Part shown: positions 15,853-24,458 of the stretch, one piece after another
Numbering within the stretch: the first letter of the stretch is position 1
Layout of the letters: each line of letters starts with the position of its first letter
From: Acidobacteriota bacterium
GTDB lineage: Bacteria; Acidobacteriota; Terriglobia; Terriglobales; Acidobacteriaceae
Assembly: GCA_003224755.1 (NCBI GenBank)
Contig: QHZR01000022.1
Span: forward strand, 9,627-41,877
Direction of reading: 5' to 3'
DNA: 32,251 nucleotides
Notes under the pieces: model-generated
The model's input: only the letters and a program-made list of their open reading frames with translations
What the model was told of the DNA's origin: nothing
Databases searched by the model: none
Translations under genes and position numbers: made by a program

Positions 15853-17637
15853 ATGAAGCCAGCCTGCTTGGTTACACTGTTTTGTTTTGTCACTGCCATG
15901 TCCGTTCAAGCAAAAACTTCTCATCCTCCCACCGTCTCCGATGCTGAAGCCTTCATGAAGAAGGCCGAGGCGCGGCTGGCCGGGTTGAGCGTTAAGGTCA
16001 ATCAGGCGAACTGGGTCCATGCCAACTTTATTACCGACGACACTGAAGCTCTGGCTGCCGCTGTCAACGAAGAAAACACGGCCGTGACCGCCGAACTGGT
16101 GGAGCAGGCCAAACGCTTCGACGGATTAAAGATGCCGGCTGATCTCTCGCGGAAATTTCTACTGCTGAAACTTTCGCTCACAGCACCCGGGCCGCACGAT
16201 CCAGCGCTGCGCAAGGAGATGACCGAGATCGCCGCCTCGCTCGAGTCCGACTATGGCAAGGGCAAAGTCTGCCACATGGATGGCAAGTGTCTCGACATTA
16301 CTGCAATCGAGAAATTCATGGGCGAGAACCGCGATCCCAGTGAGCTGAAAGCTATCTGGGTGGGGTGGCATGCGGTAGGCGCACCCATGCGTAAGCGTTA
16401 CGCGCGATTTGTCGAGCTTTCGAACCAGGGCGCACGCGATCTGGGATTCAAAGATACCGGCACATTGTGGCGCGCGGGGTACGACATGCCGCCGGACCAG
16501 TTCAGCGCCGAAGTGGACCGGCTCTGGGAGCAGGTGCGGCCGCTTTATTTCTCGCTGTACACGTTCGTGCGGGCGCGGCTTTCGCAAAAATATGGACCGC
16601 AAGTCATGCCGCCAGATGGACCGATGCGCGCGGATTTGCTAGGAAATTTCTGGGCGCAGACGTGGGCAATGTTTTCCCGCTGCTGGGCCTTCCCGAAAAT
16701 AGCCAGGGCTATGACTTGAGCGAACTGCTGAGAGTAAAGAATCTTGAAGCGCGGGGCATGGTGAAGTACGGCGAGAACTTCTACAAGTCTCTAGGATTCG
16801 ATCTTCTGCCAAAATCTTTTTGGGAACGATCGCTATTCGTGAAGCCAGCCGATCGCGACGTGGTCTGCCATCCCAGCGCTTGGGACATCGATAACAAAGA
16901 TGACATTCGCATCAAGATGTGCATCCAGATTCGTGATGAGGATTTTTCAACCATCCATCACGAACTGGGACACAATTTCTATCAGCGCGCTTACAAGAGC
17001 CAGCCTTTCCTTTTCGAGAACGGGGCCAACGACGGCTTCCACGAAGCGATTGGCGACACCATCGCATTGGCGAACACGCCGGAGTATCTGCAGAAGATTG
17101 GCCTGCTCGACAAAGTGCCTCCGCCTGAAGCTGACATTCCGATTCTGCTGAAACAAGCACTGGATCGCGTGGCATTCTTGCCGTTTGGTTTGCTGATTGA
17201 TCAGTGGCGTTGGAAAGTTTTTCCCGGCGAGATCAATCCCGAGAGTTACAACAAAGCCTGGTGGGAACTGCGCCTGAAATACCAGGGCGTGGTGCCTCCC
17301 GTTGCACGCAGCGAGGCTGACTTTGATCCCGACGCGAAGTACCACGTTGCGGCCAATGTCCCATACACTCGATACTTCCTGGCATACATCTACGAGTTTC
17401 AGTTCTATCGCGCGATGTGCCGCGAATCGGGATTCAGCGGTCCGCTCAATCGCTCCGCGTTTTTCGGATCGAAAGAGGCCGGCGATGCTCGAAATAGGAC
17501 AGAGCAAGCCCTGGCCCGAAGCAATGGAAGCACTGACCGGCCAACGCGAAGCCGACGCGGGCGCAATCCTGGAATACTTTGCTCCCCTCAAGAAGTGGCT
17601 GGACGAGCAGAACAAGGGAATGAAGGTGGGTTGGTGA
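15853..17637 (+). pseudogene. M2-family (ACE-like) dipeptidyl carboxypeptidase, disrupted by two lesions
   Basis: The gene starts at ATG 15853 with a signal peptide (MKPACLVTLFCFVTAMSVQA). An M2 metallopeptidase frame runs to LLGNFWAQTWA. There a single A appears to be missing at 16668-16669, and the protein continues in another frame as NVFPLLGLPENSQGYDL. The zinc site HHELGH (about 16956-16973) and the EAIGDT ligand region are intact. At about 17483-17484 the frame breaks again between SKEAG and MLEIGQSKPW. Compared with M2 enzymes about 14 nt are missing, which is not a homopolymer error. The third frame ends normally (KKWLDEQNKG, stop at 17637). Two independent lesions make a pseudogene most likely. 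Confidence 0.85.
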
Positions 17638-17647
17638 CACCCAGGCA

Positions 17648-18145
17648 CTAGGCTGCTTCTCTTGCGACAGTTGCGAGCCATTCCTGGGGACCGTTCAGCA
17701 CAAAATTGAAGTCTGCCTCGTGTAACGCCCCATAGCTAGGCGCGTTCAATGCCAGGACTTTCGCCCCTGGGAATTGGCCCTTGATCCAGCCTACCATCGC
17801 CTGCCTTTCGGCCTGTGGAGCGGCGTGACCGATAAGGAATATGCAATACTTCTCGCCCTTTGCGAGTACGCGGTGCGCGTCAGCGTTGCCCAGAACGGAA
17901 GTGACGTCATACCCACGGTCTTTCAATATCTGCGCACGGGAAATCAGCAGCAGTTCGTCATAAGCGATCTGAAAAATGCGTTTGCGGCGGCGCGCCACAG
18001 TCGAAAAGACCCGGCCTTGCAGACGGGCGCGCTTTAGCTCCAATAATTCATTAATGCGCCGAACCAGCTTCAGTAGCTGCGCCGGATCCCGCTCGACCGC
18101 TGCGCTTGCGCAAAGGATCTGCCATTCTTCCTGTTGGTCTTTCAA
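17648..18145 (-). CDS. Degenerate receiver-like protein of unknown function
   Basis: The 165-residue product starts at a TTG (18145) preceded by AGGGG. Residues ~1-45 are a helical segment (EEWQILCASAAVERDPAQLL, then LVRRINELLELKRARL) that I recall as common in acidobacterial signalling proteins. Residues ~68-160 look like a response-regulator receiver fold (ILKDRGYDVTSVLGNADAH ... GQFPGAKVLALNAP). The strand that should end in the phosphorylated aspartate reads CIFLIGH, so the acceptor Asp is missing and the domain is probably a pseudo-receiver. It diverges from a PilZ-GAF gene, with a palindromic site between them. Confidence 0.7.
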   Translation of the reverse strand: MKDQQEEWQILCASAAVERDPAQLLKLVRRINELLELKRARLQGRVFSTVARRRKRIFQIAYDELLLISRAQILKDRGYDVTSVLGNADAHRVLAKGEKYCIFLIGHAAPQAERQAMVGWIKGQFPGAKVLALNAPSYGALHEADFNFVLNGPQEWLATVAREAA

Positions 18146-18186
18146 TGACTTGCCCCTAAGAGAGGAGAGAAGAGATAGACATATTC

Positions 18187-18214
18187 TGTCACATACATGA
18201 CATCAAAGATGTCA
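18187..18214. promoter_or_regulatory. Candidate operator between divergent regulatory genes
   Basis: TGACATC-AAA-GATGTCA (18198-18214) is a perfect 7-bp inverted repeat. A further TGTCA at 18187-18191 pairs with the same TGACA across 6 bp, so three TGTCA-type half-sites are stacked. It lies 53 nt upstream of the receiver-like gene and about 100 nt before the PilZ-GAF gene. Confidence 0.5.
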
Positions 18215-18315
18215 AAAATAAGGTCGAGCGTGCCTCGTCGCACCGACCGGGCTGCTGCGAAGACACACATGCGTACCCTGCCGTGTACTTTCCATTTCTC
18301 TAATTTCAACCCATC

Positions 18316-19320
18316 ATGAGTTCAGCCGTTCTCCAGCCAGCCGTACCAGCCGCCCGCAATCCGGCGAATGGAGAACAGTCCGGAAGGTCCGCGCTGAACC
18401 ACGATCTCGCTCCCGACAGGCGACATGCGCTGCGTCAGAAAGTCAACACGCCTGCCTACGCCAGCTTTGATGGCGTCACCGGGGGCATGATCCTCGACCT
18501 GAGCGAAGAGGGCATGGCCATGCAGTCACCGGCGCCGCTTGAGGCGCACAGCATTCTCCCCTTGCATCTTTCCCTGGGTGAGCCGACGGCATATCTTGAA
18601 ACCACGGGCTATGTGGCCTGGGCGGACGCTCTCGGCCGGGCAGGGGTACGCTTTTCCGAGCTTCCCGACGAAGCCCGCGCTCGCTTGCGGGATTGGCTGA
18701 CGGTGAATGCGGGTACACCAAGCTGGAAGGCGCCGCGATGGGTGGTGCGAGAATCGGCATTTCGGCAGAACGGCGGGAACGGCCACTCGCCGAAGGGTGT
18801 GGCGTTGAGCCTGGAACCGGAGCCGGAAGTTCCCAAGAAGCCTTCAGCCTCGACCACCGTACAGTATGAGTTCCAATCCCTCGGTGGAGATCTGAATGCT
18901 GCGCTGAAGCTGATCGCTAGCCGCGCATGCTCGATCACCCGAGGCACCGGCGCCGCAGTGGCGTTGGCGGGAGAGGATGGCATGACTTGCCGGGCCATCG
19001 CAGGATCCATTGCGCCTGAAATTGGCGCGTCGGTCAACATCAACTCTGGATTTAGCGGAGAGTGCATTAGGGCTGGCCATGCGCTACGCTGCGATGATAC
19101 GGAATCGGACGCTCGCGTGGATGCCGATGTTTGCCGGCAGCTTGGCATCCGCTCGATTCTCGCCGCCCCGGCGTGCTACGAACGAGATATCGTAGGACTC
19201 GTTGAAGTGTTTTGCAGCACGGCTTTTGCTTTCGATGACGGAGACCTTGCCGTCGTCGAACGTTTGGCGCAGACAGTTGTTCTCACCCTCAGCCGCGCCG
19301 AAGTCTTCCAAGAGAAATAG
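18316..19320 (+). CDS. PilZ-GAF signalling protein
   Basis: The 334-residue cytoplasmic protein has an N-terminal PilZ domain (about residues 34-130). Its RRHALR motif and the DLSEEGM motif (D-x-S-x-x-G type) form the usual cyclic-di-GMP binding pair. After a Pro/Glu-rich linker comes a GAF domain (about 195-330; AALKLIASRACSITRGTGAA ... GSIAPEIGASVNINSGFSGE ... SILAAPACYERDIVGLVEVF). It probably couples a second messenger to a GAF ligand or partner. There is no output enzyme domain. It diverges from the receiver-like gene and precedes the ECF sigma gene by about 220 nt of sequence without a supported gene. Confidence 0.85.
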   Translation: MSSAVLQPAVPAARNPANGEQSGRSALNHDLAPDRRHALRQKVNTPAYASFDGVTGGMILDLSEEGMAMQSPAPLEAHSILPLHLSLGEPTAYLETTGYVAWADALGRAGVRFSELPDEARARLRDWLTVNAGTPSWKAPRWVVRESAFRQNGGNGHSPKGVALSLEPEPEVPKKPSASTTVQYEFQSLGGDLNAALKLIASRACSITRGTGAAVALAGEDGMTCRAIAGSIAPEIGASVNINSGFSGECIRAGHALRCDDTESDARVDADVCRQLGIRSILAAPACYERDIVGLVEVFCSTAFAFDDGDLAVVERLAQTVVLTLSRAEVFQEK

Positions 19321-19544
19321 CGCCTTTAGTTCATAGGATCCGCGTAGCTCTCCAGCGTGAACCAAGACAAACTTTCACCTCCAATCGGCGGCCCCCCAGT
19401 GAATGAAGATATCCAGCGGTCACGGCGGTTTGTCGGACTGGGGAAACTCCTTTCCCGCATCTCACAACAAAGCAGGGTTGTCCCCGTAACTTTTCGCCGC
19501 CGCCGGCGCATATACCAATTAGAACGAGAAACTCCTAAAGCGCA

Positions 19545-20075
19545 ATGAAGGCACTTGAGCGTGAACCGGATGACCGGATGCTGATCGAAGCTGCGCAGCG
19601 TGAGCGTTCGCACTTTGCCGAGTTGTACGAACAGAACTTCCATCGTGTGTATACGTTCATTGCGCGGCGTGCCGCCGGGCGGGAGGAAGCGCAGGACCTG
19701 ACGGCAGAAGTCTTTCATCAGGCACTTGCATCGCTCGAAACTTTCAAGTGGCAGGGCACGCCTTTCATAGCCTGGTTGTACGGAATCGCGACAAATGTGC
19801 TGGCAGCACACTGGCACAAGCTGGGCCGCGACCCGGACCAACTTTCGGAAGACTGGGAGCAGGGTGGCACAGATGAAATCGAGCGCAGGGCGATGCTGGC
19901 GGAATTGGTCGAATCGTTGCTGCCCGATCAGCGGATGGTGATCGTTCGCCGCTTCATCGAACAGCGAAGCATTCGAGAAGTGGCACAGGAACTCGGACGC
20001 AGCGAGGGAGCGATCAAACAACTTCAGCTTCGCGCGCTAGAAAGTCTTCGCGACAAAGTGGGAAGGAAAATATGA
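19545..20075 (+). CDS. ECF-type RNA polymerase sigma factor
   Basis: The 176-residue protein has a sigma-2 region (FAELYEQNFHRVYTFIARRA, then EEAQDLTAEVFHQALASLE) and a sigma-4 region (LLPDQRMVIVRRFIEQRSIR, EVAQELGRSEGAIKQLQLRA). The sigma-3 region is missing, as expected for ECF factors. Its stop overlaps the start of the next gene (ATGA at 20072-20075). That is the usual position of a cognate anti-sigma factor, but here it is a TonB-domain protein. The ECF subgroup and promoter target are not determinable from sequence alone. Confidence 0.93.
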   Translation: MKALEREPDDRMLIEAAQRERSHFAELYEQNFHRVYTFIARRAAGREEAQDLTAEVFHQALASLETFKWQGTPFIAWLYGIATNVLAAHWHKLGRDPDQLSEDWEQGGTDEIERRAMLAELVESLLPDQRMVIVRRFIEQRSIREVAQELGRSEGAIKQLQLRALESLRDKVGRKI

Positions 20076-21103
20076 ACCGGCAAGCAATAGCAGACGAACT
20101 CGATTCTCAAGTGGAAATGCTGCTGCGGGGCAGGGATGGTGTTCGTACGGCATCGGATCCGCTGTTGAAGCTTGGAGCCGAGCTGATCGTTCTTCCAAGT
20201 CCGGAGTTTAGAAGCCGGCTTAAGGATGAATTGCTGGAACCAAGCCGCGGCTTTGGTTCCGCGACTGCCTCGTTCGAGCAGGTATCAGCCTCCGGCCTCG
20301 AAGGAATCGCGCCGCTGCTGGGCGGGAAGGGACCTAGCCTGTTCCCTGCCGATCATCGCAGTTTTCTGGTGTCATTTGCTTCGCATGCGGCGCTGATCGC
20401 GCTGATTGCGTCGGGGATATTTGTTGTCCGGAACACGACTGTGAAGCCGACTTCTCTGACTTCCGAATTGACCTATCCGCTTGCTGGACAAGGCGGAGGC
20501 GGATCGGGCGATCACAGTGCAGTTCAAGTCAGCAGAGGCACGCCGCCGAAGTTCAGCGACCAGCAACTCGCCCCGCCAGCCATCGTGGTGCGCAATCCCG
20601 AGCCGAAGCTAGCGGTTGACGCTCACCTTCTCGGTCCGCCTGACATAAAGTTGCCGCAGTCGAACAATATCGGCGATCTGGTTTCTTCGAACATCGTGAT
20701 GCCTTCGAACGGAAGCGGCGCAGGAGGGGCGGCAGGAGACGGCTCAGGACCTGGACTCGGCAGCGGAAAGGGTCCTGGAGTTGGTTCAGGAAATAATGGA
20801 GGTTATGGAGGCGGACCATTTCGGCCGAGCACCGGTGTGATGGCGCCGCGGGCCATCTACAATCCCGAACCGGAGTACTCGGACGAAGCCCGAAGAGTGA
20901 AGCATCAAGGGGTGGTCGTGCTTTCGTTGATCGTTGACCCTCAGGGGCAAGCCCGCAACATTCGCGTGGCGCGCTCGCTGGGCATGGGACTGGACGAAAA
21001 AGCAATTGATGCGGTGAAGAAGTGGCGGTTCGCCCCTGGCACGAAGGACGGCTTGCCGGTGGCAGTGCAGGTGAACGTGGAGGTGAACTTCAGGCTGTAT
21101 TGA
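20072..21103 (+). CDS. Membrane-anchored TonB-domain protein in the anti-sigma position
   Basis: The 343-residue protein starts inside the ECF sigma stop codon (ATGA). Residues 1-96 are cytoplasmic-type sequence with helices (AIADELDSQVEMLLRGRDGV, FRSRLKDELLE). A single membrane segment lies at about 97-119. A Gly/Pro/Ser-rich periplasmic linker with GSG-type repeats (about 205-250) follows. A TonB C-terminal domain ends the protein (YNPEPEYSDEARRVKHQGVV ... AIDAVKKWRFAPG ... VEVNFRLY). The layout of cytoplasmic helices, one TM and a periplasmic sensor-like part is that of an anti-sigma factor, but with a TonB module outside. This role is inferred from overlap and topology only. Confidence 0.88.
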   Translation: MNRQAIADELDSQVEMLLRGRDGVRTASDPLLKLGAELIVLPSPEFRSRLKDELLEPSRGFGSATASFEQVSASGLEGIAPLLGGKGPSLFPADHRSFLVSFASHAALIALIASGIFVVRNTTVKPTSLTSELTYPLAGQGGGGSGDHSAVQVSRGTPPKFSDQQLAPPAIVVRNPEPKLAVDAHLLGPPDIKLPQSNNIGDLVSSNIVMPSNGSGAGGAAGDGSGPGLGSGKGPGVGSGNNGGYGGGPFRPSTGVMAPRAIYNPEPEYSDEARRVKHQGVVVLSLIVDPQGQARNIRVARSLGMGLDEKAIDAVKKWRFAPGTKDGLPVAVQVNVEVNFRLY

Positions 21104-21281
21104 GTGATTAGGAAAGATTCGGCTGGAACTGAAAATTCTAGCCCCTTCCCGATTTCGCCTCGTCCTGACTGTTGATTTCGGCGCCGTTGCTGGCCACGCA
21201 GTTGGCAGCCCACATTTCGGAGTTCAAGTTGGATTTTCCAAAGACTTCTGACGGCGTATCGGAATCCGTCACAAAAAGCGC

Positions 21282-21312
21282 AGGATGATCGGGGGCTGGC
21301 CCAGATCATCCT
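21282..21312 (+). terminator. Hairpin 3' of the TonB-protein gene
   Basis: AGGATGATC (21282-21290) pairs perfectly with GATCATCCT (21304-21312) across a 13-nt loop that could itself pair GGG with CCC. No T-run follows, so it is a transcript-end or stability hairpin at best. Confidence 0.35.
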
Positions 21313-21422
21313 CATCCCTCCCGGTTAGAAGGGGTCTTACTAGCTTAAGAATACCCGAATGAGATTGCTGCATGATGTAGTGTGGATTAAATGTTGGTAA
21401 AAGTTAAGGGCGTCCGGATACC

Positions 21423-21451
21423 TTGCAGCGGCGCAGTCTGGGTGATATAAC
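21423..21451 (+). promoter_or_regulatory. Sigma-70 promoter driving a probably leaderless mRNA
   Basis: TTGCAG (21423-21428), a 17-bp spacer, and TATAAC (21446-21451) form a strong promoter match. The ATG at 21460 is 8 nt after the -10 box, so transcription should start at or within 1-2 nt of the start codon. No ribosome binding site is present. Confidence 0.65.
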
Positions 21452-21459
21452 ACCGCCCT

Positions 21460-22581
21460 ATGTCACGTGCGCCAATTCTCTCAGTCATCTTTTCGATTTG
21501 CGTTTCCTGCTCGAATGGGTTGGGGCAGGCTGCACCGGCTGCGACGCCGGGGAAAGCCGTCCTTCCCGCCAACTCGTGGAATCACGTTGCTTCTCCGGAG
21601 GCGGCAGGCTGGTCCAAAGAAAAGCTCTCCGCAGCCCGCGAATATGCAAACTCGATTCATTCCTCGGCGGTAATGATCATTGAACATGGCGAGGTGGTTG
21701 ACGAATGGGGAGACACGGAGCAAAAGATCAGTTCTTACTCTGTGCGGAAGAGCCTGATCAGCGCGCTCTATGGAATCTACTCGGCAGAGGGCGTGATCAA
21801 TGTGAACCAGACAATGGAGCAGGCTGGGATTGACGATTCACCCGACCCGCTGACCAAAGGCGAGAGGCAGGCACGCATTGTTGACCTTCTTAGGGCACGC
21901 TCGGGCATTTACCACCCGGTCGATTTCGAGACCGATTACATGAAGAAGACTCGACCCCAGCGCGACAGTCACCCACCCGGAAGTTTCTGGTACTACAACA
22001 ACTGGGACTTCAACGCACTAGGCACAATTTTTGAAAAGAAGACAGGTCTGAAAATCGGCGATGCCTTTTACGAGCGCATTGCAAAGCCGATTGGGATGCA
22101 GGATTTCCAACCTTCCGATGTGTACTACATGGGCGGCCCAGTTTCAATCCACCGCGCTTACCATTTCGAAATCACTGCCCGGGACATGGCACGCTTTGGA
22201 TTGCTGTACCTGCGACATGGGCGCTGGGGAAATAAGCAGATCGTGCGGGAGGCATGGGTGGAAAAGAGTAGCCATGCCAGCGAAATGATCAAATTCCAGG
22301 GCATAGAAATGGGCGGCTACGAGTATTTGTGGTGGGTGGAATACGGAGGTGCTCACCTGCCTGGGGGCACGCTGCCTGGAATGTACTCTGCACGAGGCGC
22401 GGGCGGACATTATCTGCTGATTGTTCCCAGCCTCGATCTGGTCATCGTTCACCGCGTGGACAACCAGCCGACCAACAAAGACACAAAGAGCGTTATAGAC
22501 GCAGCGCAACGGCCCGGCGTCGATGCTACGCACTTCGGCCATCTGGTGAAACTGATCCTCGACGCGCGAAGACCCACTTAG
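21460..22581 (+). CDS. Class C beta-lactamase-like serine hydrolase
   Basis: The 373-residue protein has a signal peptide-like N-terminus (PILSVIFSICVSCSNGLG). The SxxK nucleophile motif is in SSYSVRKSLISALYG (S-V-R-K), and a Y-x-N motif is in FWYYNNWDFNALG. A late VIVHRVDNQP segment corresponds to the third motif region. This family covers esterases, D-aminopeptidases, penicillin-binding-like proteins and true AmpC enzymes, so the name does not imply antibiotic resistance. It is preceded by a strong promoter that starts almost at the ATG. It is followed by a REP-like repeat and then hemL. Confidence 0.9.
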   Translation: MSRAPILSVIFSICVSCSNGLGQAAPAATPGKAVLPANSWNHVASPEAAGWSKEKLSAAREYANSIHSSAVMIIEHGEVVDEWGDTEQKISSYSVRKSLISALYGIYSAEGVINVNQTMEQAGIDDSPDPLTKGERQARIVDLLRARSGIYHPVDFETDYMKKTRPQRDSHPPGSFWYYNNWDFNALGTIFEKKTGLKIGDAFYERIAKPIGMQDFQPSDVYYMGGPVSIHRAYHFEITARDMARFGLLYLRHGRWGNKQIVREAWVEKSSHASEMIKFQGIEMGGYEYLWWVEYGGAHLPGGTLPGMYSARGAGGHYLLIVPSLDLVIVHRVDNQPTNKDTKSVIDAAQRPGVDATHFGHLVKLILDARRPT

Positions 22582-22636
22582 GCCAGGGGCCGCCCATCGC
22601 GACCGCTGCTATATTTATGAATTCGCCCAAGCATGC

Positions 22637-22682
22637 TGTCGAGCTTTGCTCGACCGGACAGTCGCGGGCGGCTGTCCCCACG
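22637..22682. repeat. REP-like repeat upstream of hemL
   Basis: GTCGAG/CTCGAC (22638-22654, CTTTG loop) is followed by a GGACAG/CTGTCC hairpin (22656-22677) and CCCACG. It is nearly identical to the reverse complement of 27767-27811 in dnaE2. It lies 28 nt before the hemL start and may lie in the hemL leader. Confidence 0.85.
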
Positions 22683-22710
22683 TTTTCGAGAGGCGGAGTA
22701 ACACAAAAGT

Positions 22711-24006
22711 ATGTCTCGCAAGCTTGATGAATCGCGCCGCCTGCAACAACGCGCTGAGAGCCTGATCCCGGGCGGAGTCAACTCACCCGTGCGCGCATTC
22801 AAGGCGGTGGAATGCGAAGCGCCGTTCATCGTGCGCGGTCAGGGTTCACACATCTGGGACGCGGACGGAAATGAATATGTGGATTACATCGGCTCCTGGG
22901 GGCCGCTGATTCTCGGGCACGCTGAGGCTGGAGTTCTCGACGCTATTCTGGGGGCTGCCGGGAATGGGACTAGCTTCGGCGCATCAACGCCGTCAGAAGC
23001 CGATCTTGCTGAGTTGATCGTCGAAGCATTTCCTACGGTACAGAAAGTCCGCTTCGTCAGCTCCGGCACTGAAGCCACCATGTCGGCCATCCGACTGGCC
23101 CGCGCGTTCACCAAACGCAAATACATCATCAAGTTCGAAGGCTGCTATCACGGACACGCGGACGCCCTGCTGGTGAAAGCCGGCTCCGGAGTAGCCACCT
23201 TGGGCATTCCGGGATCGGCCGGCGTGCTCGAAGAAATCAGCCAGTTCACCATCGCGCTGCCGTTCAACGATACGGAAGTTCTGGAGCAGGCTTTCAGCAA
23301 ATATCGGCACCAGATTGCCTGCGTTATTGTCGAACCGGTGGTTGGGAATATGGGGTGCGTTCCCGCGAGCGGCGGCTATCTTGCCAACCTGCGCACCATT
23401 ACGCAACGCGAAAACACAGTGCTGATTTTCGATGAAGTAATGACCGGCTTTCGCGTGGCGTACGGCGGCGCTCAGGAACTTTATGGAATTAAGCCTGACC
23501 TTACGACTCTCGGAAAAATAATTGGCGGCGGTTTGCCAGTCGGCGCTTACGGAGGCTCGGACGAGATCATGAGTCTGGTAGCGCCACTCGGCCCCATGTA
23601 CCAGGCCGGTACATTGTCAGGCAATCCGCTGGCGATGGCGGCGGGAATCGCACAACTCACGCATTTACGCGAGAAGAAGACCGAAATCTATCCCCGGCTC
23701 GATGCACTCAGTGCCAAACTGGTTGAGGGCGTGGTTGCGGCAGCAAAAGAAGTGGGAATGACTCTGTGCTTCAACCGCGTTGGCTCGATGTTCACCTGGT
23801 TCTTCACCGAAGGCCCGGTGACGGACTGGGATTCCGCGTCTAAGTCCGACACTGCCGCCTTCGCCAAATTCTTCCGTGCCATGCTCAATGGTGGGATATA
23901 TCTACCGCCTTCCCAATTCGAGGCAGCATTCCTCAGCGCCATCCATTCGCAAGAAGACGTCCAGAAAACAATCGTTGCTGCCCGGAATTCGCTGCGGGGC
24001 AGATGA
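22711..24006 (+). CDS. hemL: Glutamate-1-semialdehyde 2,1-aminomutase
   Basis: HemL converts glutamate-1-semialdehyde to 5-aminolevulinate in the C5 pathway of heme and cobalamin synthesis. The 431-residue protein has the family opening [15 protein letters not shown]-phosphate contacts are SSGTEA (117-122), the conserved GCYHGHAD is present, D241-E242 lie in FDEVMTG, and the PLP-binding lysine is K269 in [16 protein letters not shown]. The ATG at 22711 has GGCGGAG about 12 nt upstream, an unusually long spacing. The REP-like hairpin just upstream may affect expression. Confidence 0.97.
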   Translation: MSRKLDESRRLQQRAESLIPGGVNSPVRAFKAVECEAPFIVRGQGSHIWDADGNEYVDYIGSWGPLILGHAEAGVLDAILGAAGNGTSFGASTPSEADLAELIVEAFPTVQKVRFVSSGTEATMSAIRLARAFTKRKYIIKFEGCYHGHADALLVKAGSGVATLGIPGSAGVLEEISQFTIALPFNDTEVLEQAFSKYRHQIACVIVEPVVGNMGCVPASGGYLANLRTITQRENTVLIFDEVMTGFRVAYGGAQELYGIKPDLTTLGKIIGGGLPVGAYGGSDEIMSLVAPLGPMYQAGTLSGNPLAMAAGIAQLTHLREKKTEIYPRLDALSAKLVEGVVAAAKEVGMTLCFNRVGSMFTWFFTEGPVTDWDSASKSDTAAFAKFFRAMLNGGIYLPPSQFEAAFLSAIHSQEDVQKTIVAARNSLRGR

Positions 24007-24458
24007 TGCGTGAAAACTATTCGTGTGGTCTAGGACAATGGCGATTGTGGCTATCATGCAGCTCATCGTCGGGGGGCTACTGCTTGACCCTTTCCTCTGG
24101 CGATACTTGCTAATGTAAATTCCGTCTGACCGCGCCGTCTATGCTATCGGCGCAAACAGGCAACTGACTGTGTTCGAACGTGCTATTGAGAATTCCCTGA
24201 CAATCGGCTGATCCCATTGCTCCAGGTACGCGGTTCGAGAATTCATCAAGTATCAGCATGTCGTCTTTGAATTCATTCATAAATCGATTATGGAATCTCT
24301 GCATTGCTGAAGCTTTGACCTTTTTCCATTCCTCAAAACACTTCGTCCCTTGACAACCTCCCGGCCACGTAGCAGAATCTCATTCTGGCGAATAAAAAGC
24401 GAAATTACATACAATTCGCCCGGCAGACCGGCCCCGATCTTTCTGCCTCGAGGTTTCA
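24007..24458. other. Intergenic region upstream of the mutasome
   Basis: This 452-base stretch has no gene I can support. A 64-codon minus-strand frame at 24110-24304 has no ribosome binding site or recognisable motif. The last 110 bases hold the promoter and inverted repeat before imuA. Confidence 0.55.
24350..24420 (+). promoter_or_regulatory. Mutasome promoter with overlapping inverted-repeat operator
   Basis: TTGACA (24350-24355), a 17-bp spacer and CAGAAT (24373-24378) predict a start near 24385. A perfect inverted repeat, GGCGAAT (24387-24393) and ATTCGCC (24414-24420) with 20 bp between, lies right at and after that start. This suits a repressor site. Neither the E. coli nor the Gram-positive LexA consensus is present. 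Confidence 0.5.

Larger units (their letters stand above)
21104..21459. other. Intergenic region between TonB protein and serine hydrolase
   Basis: No gene is supported in this 356-base stretch. It holds a perfect 9-bp inverted repeat at 21282-21312 and a good promoter at 21423-21451, annotated separately. Confidence 0.6.

Noticed and set aside
19326-20021. 231-codon minus-strand open frame over the ECF sigma gene
   Set aside because: It is the antisense shadow of the well-supported sigma factor gene.
24160-24200. GTTCGAAC palindrome as a LexA box upstream of imuA
   Set aside because: It lacks the spacing of the known CGAAC-N4-GTTCG or GTTC-N7-GTTC sites and lies far upstream of the predicted promoter.
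24110-24304. 64-codon minus-strand open frame
   Set aside because: No ribosome binding site, no recognisable motif, and no homologous feel. Treated as chance.
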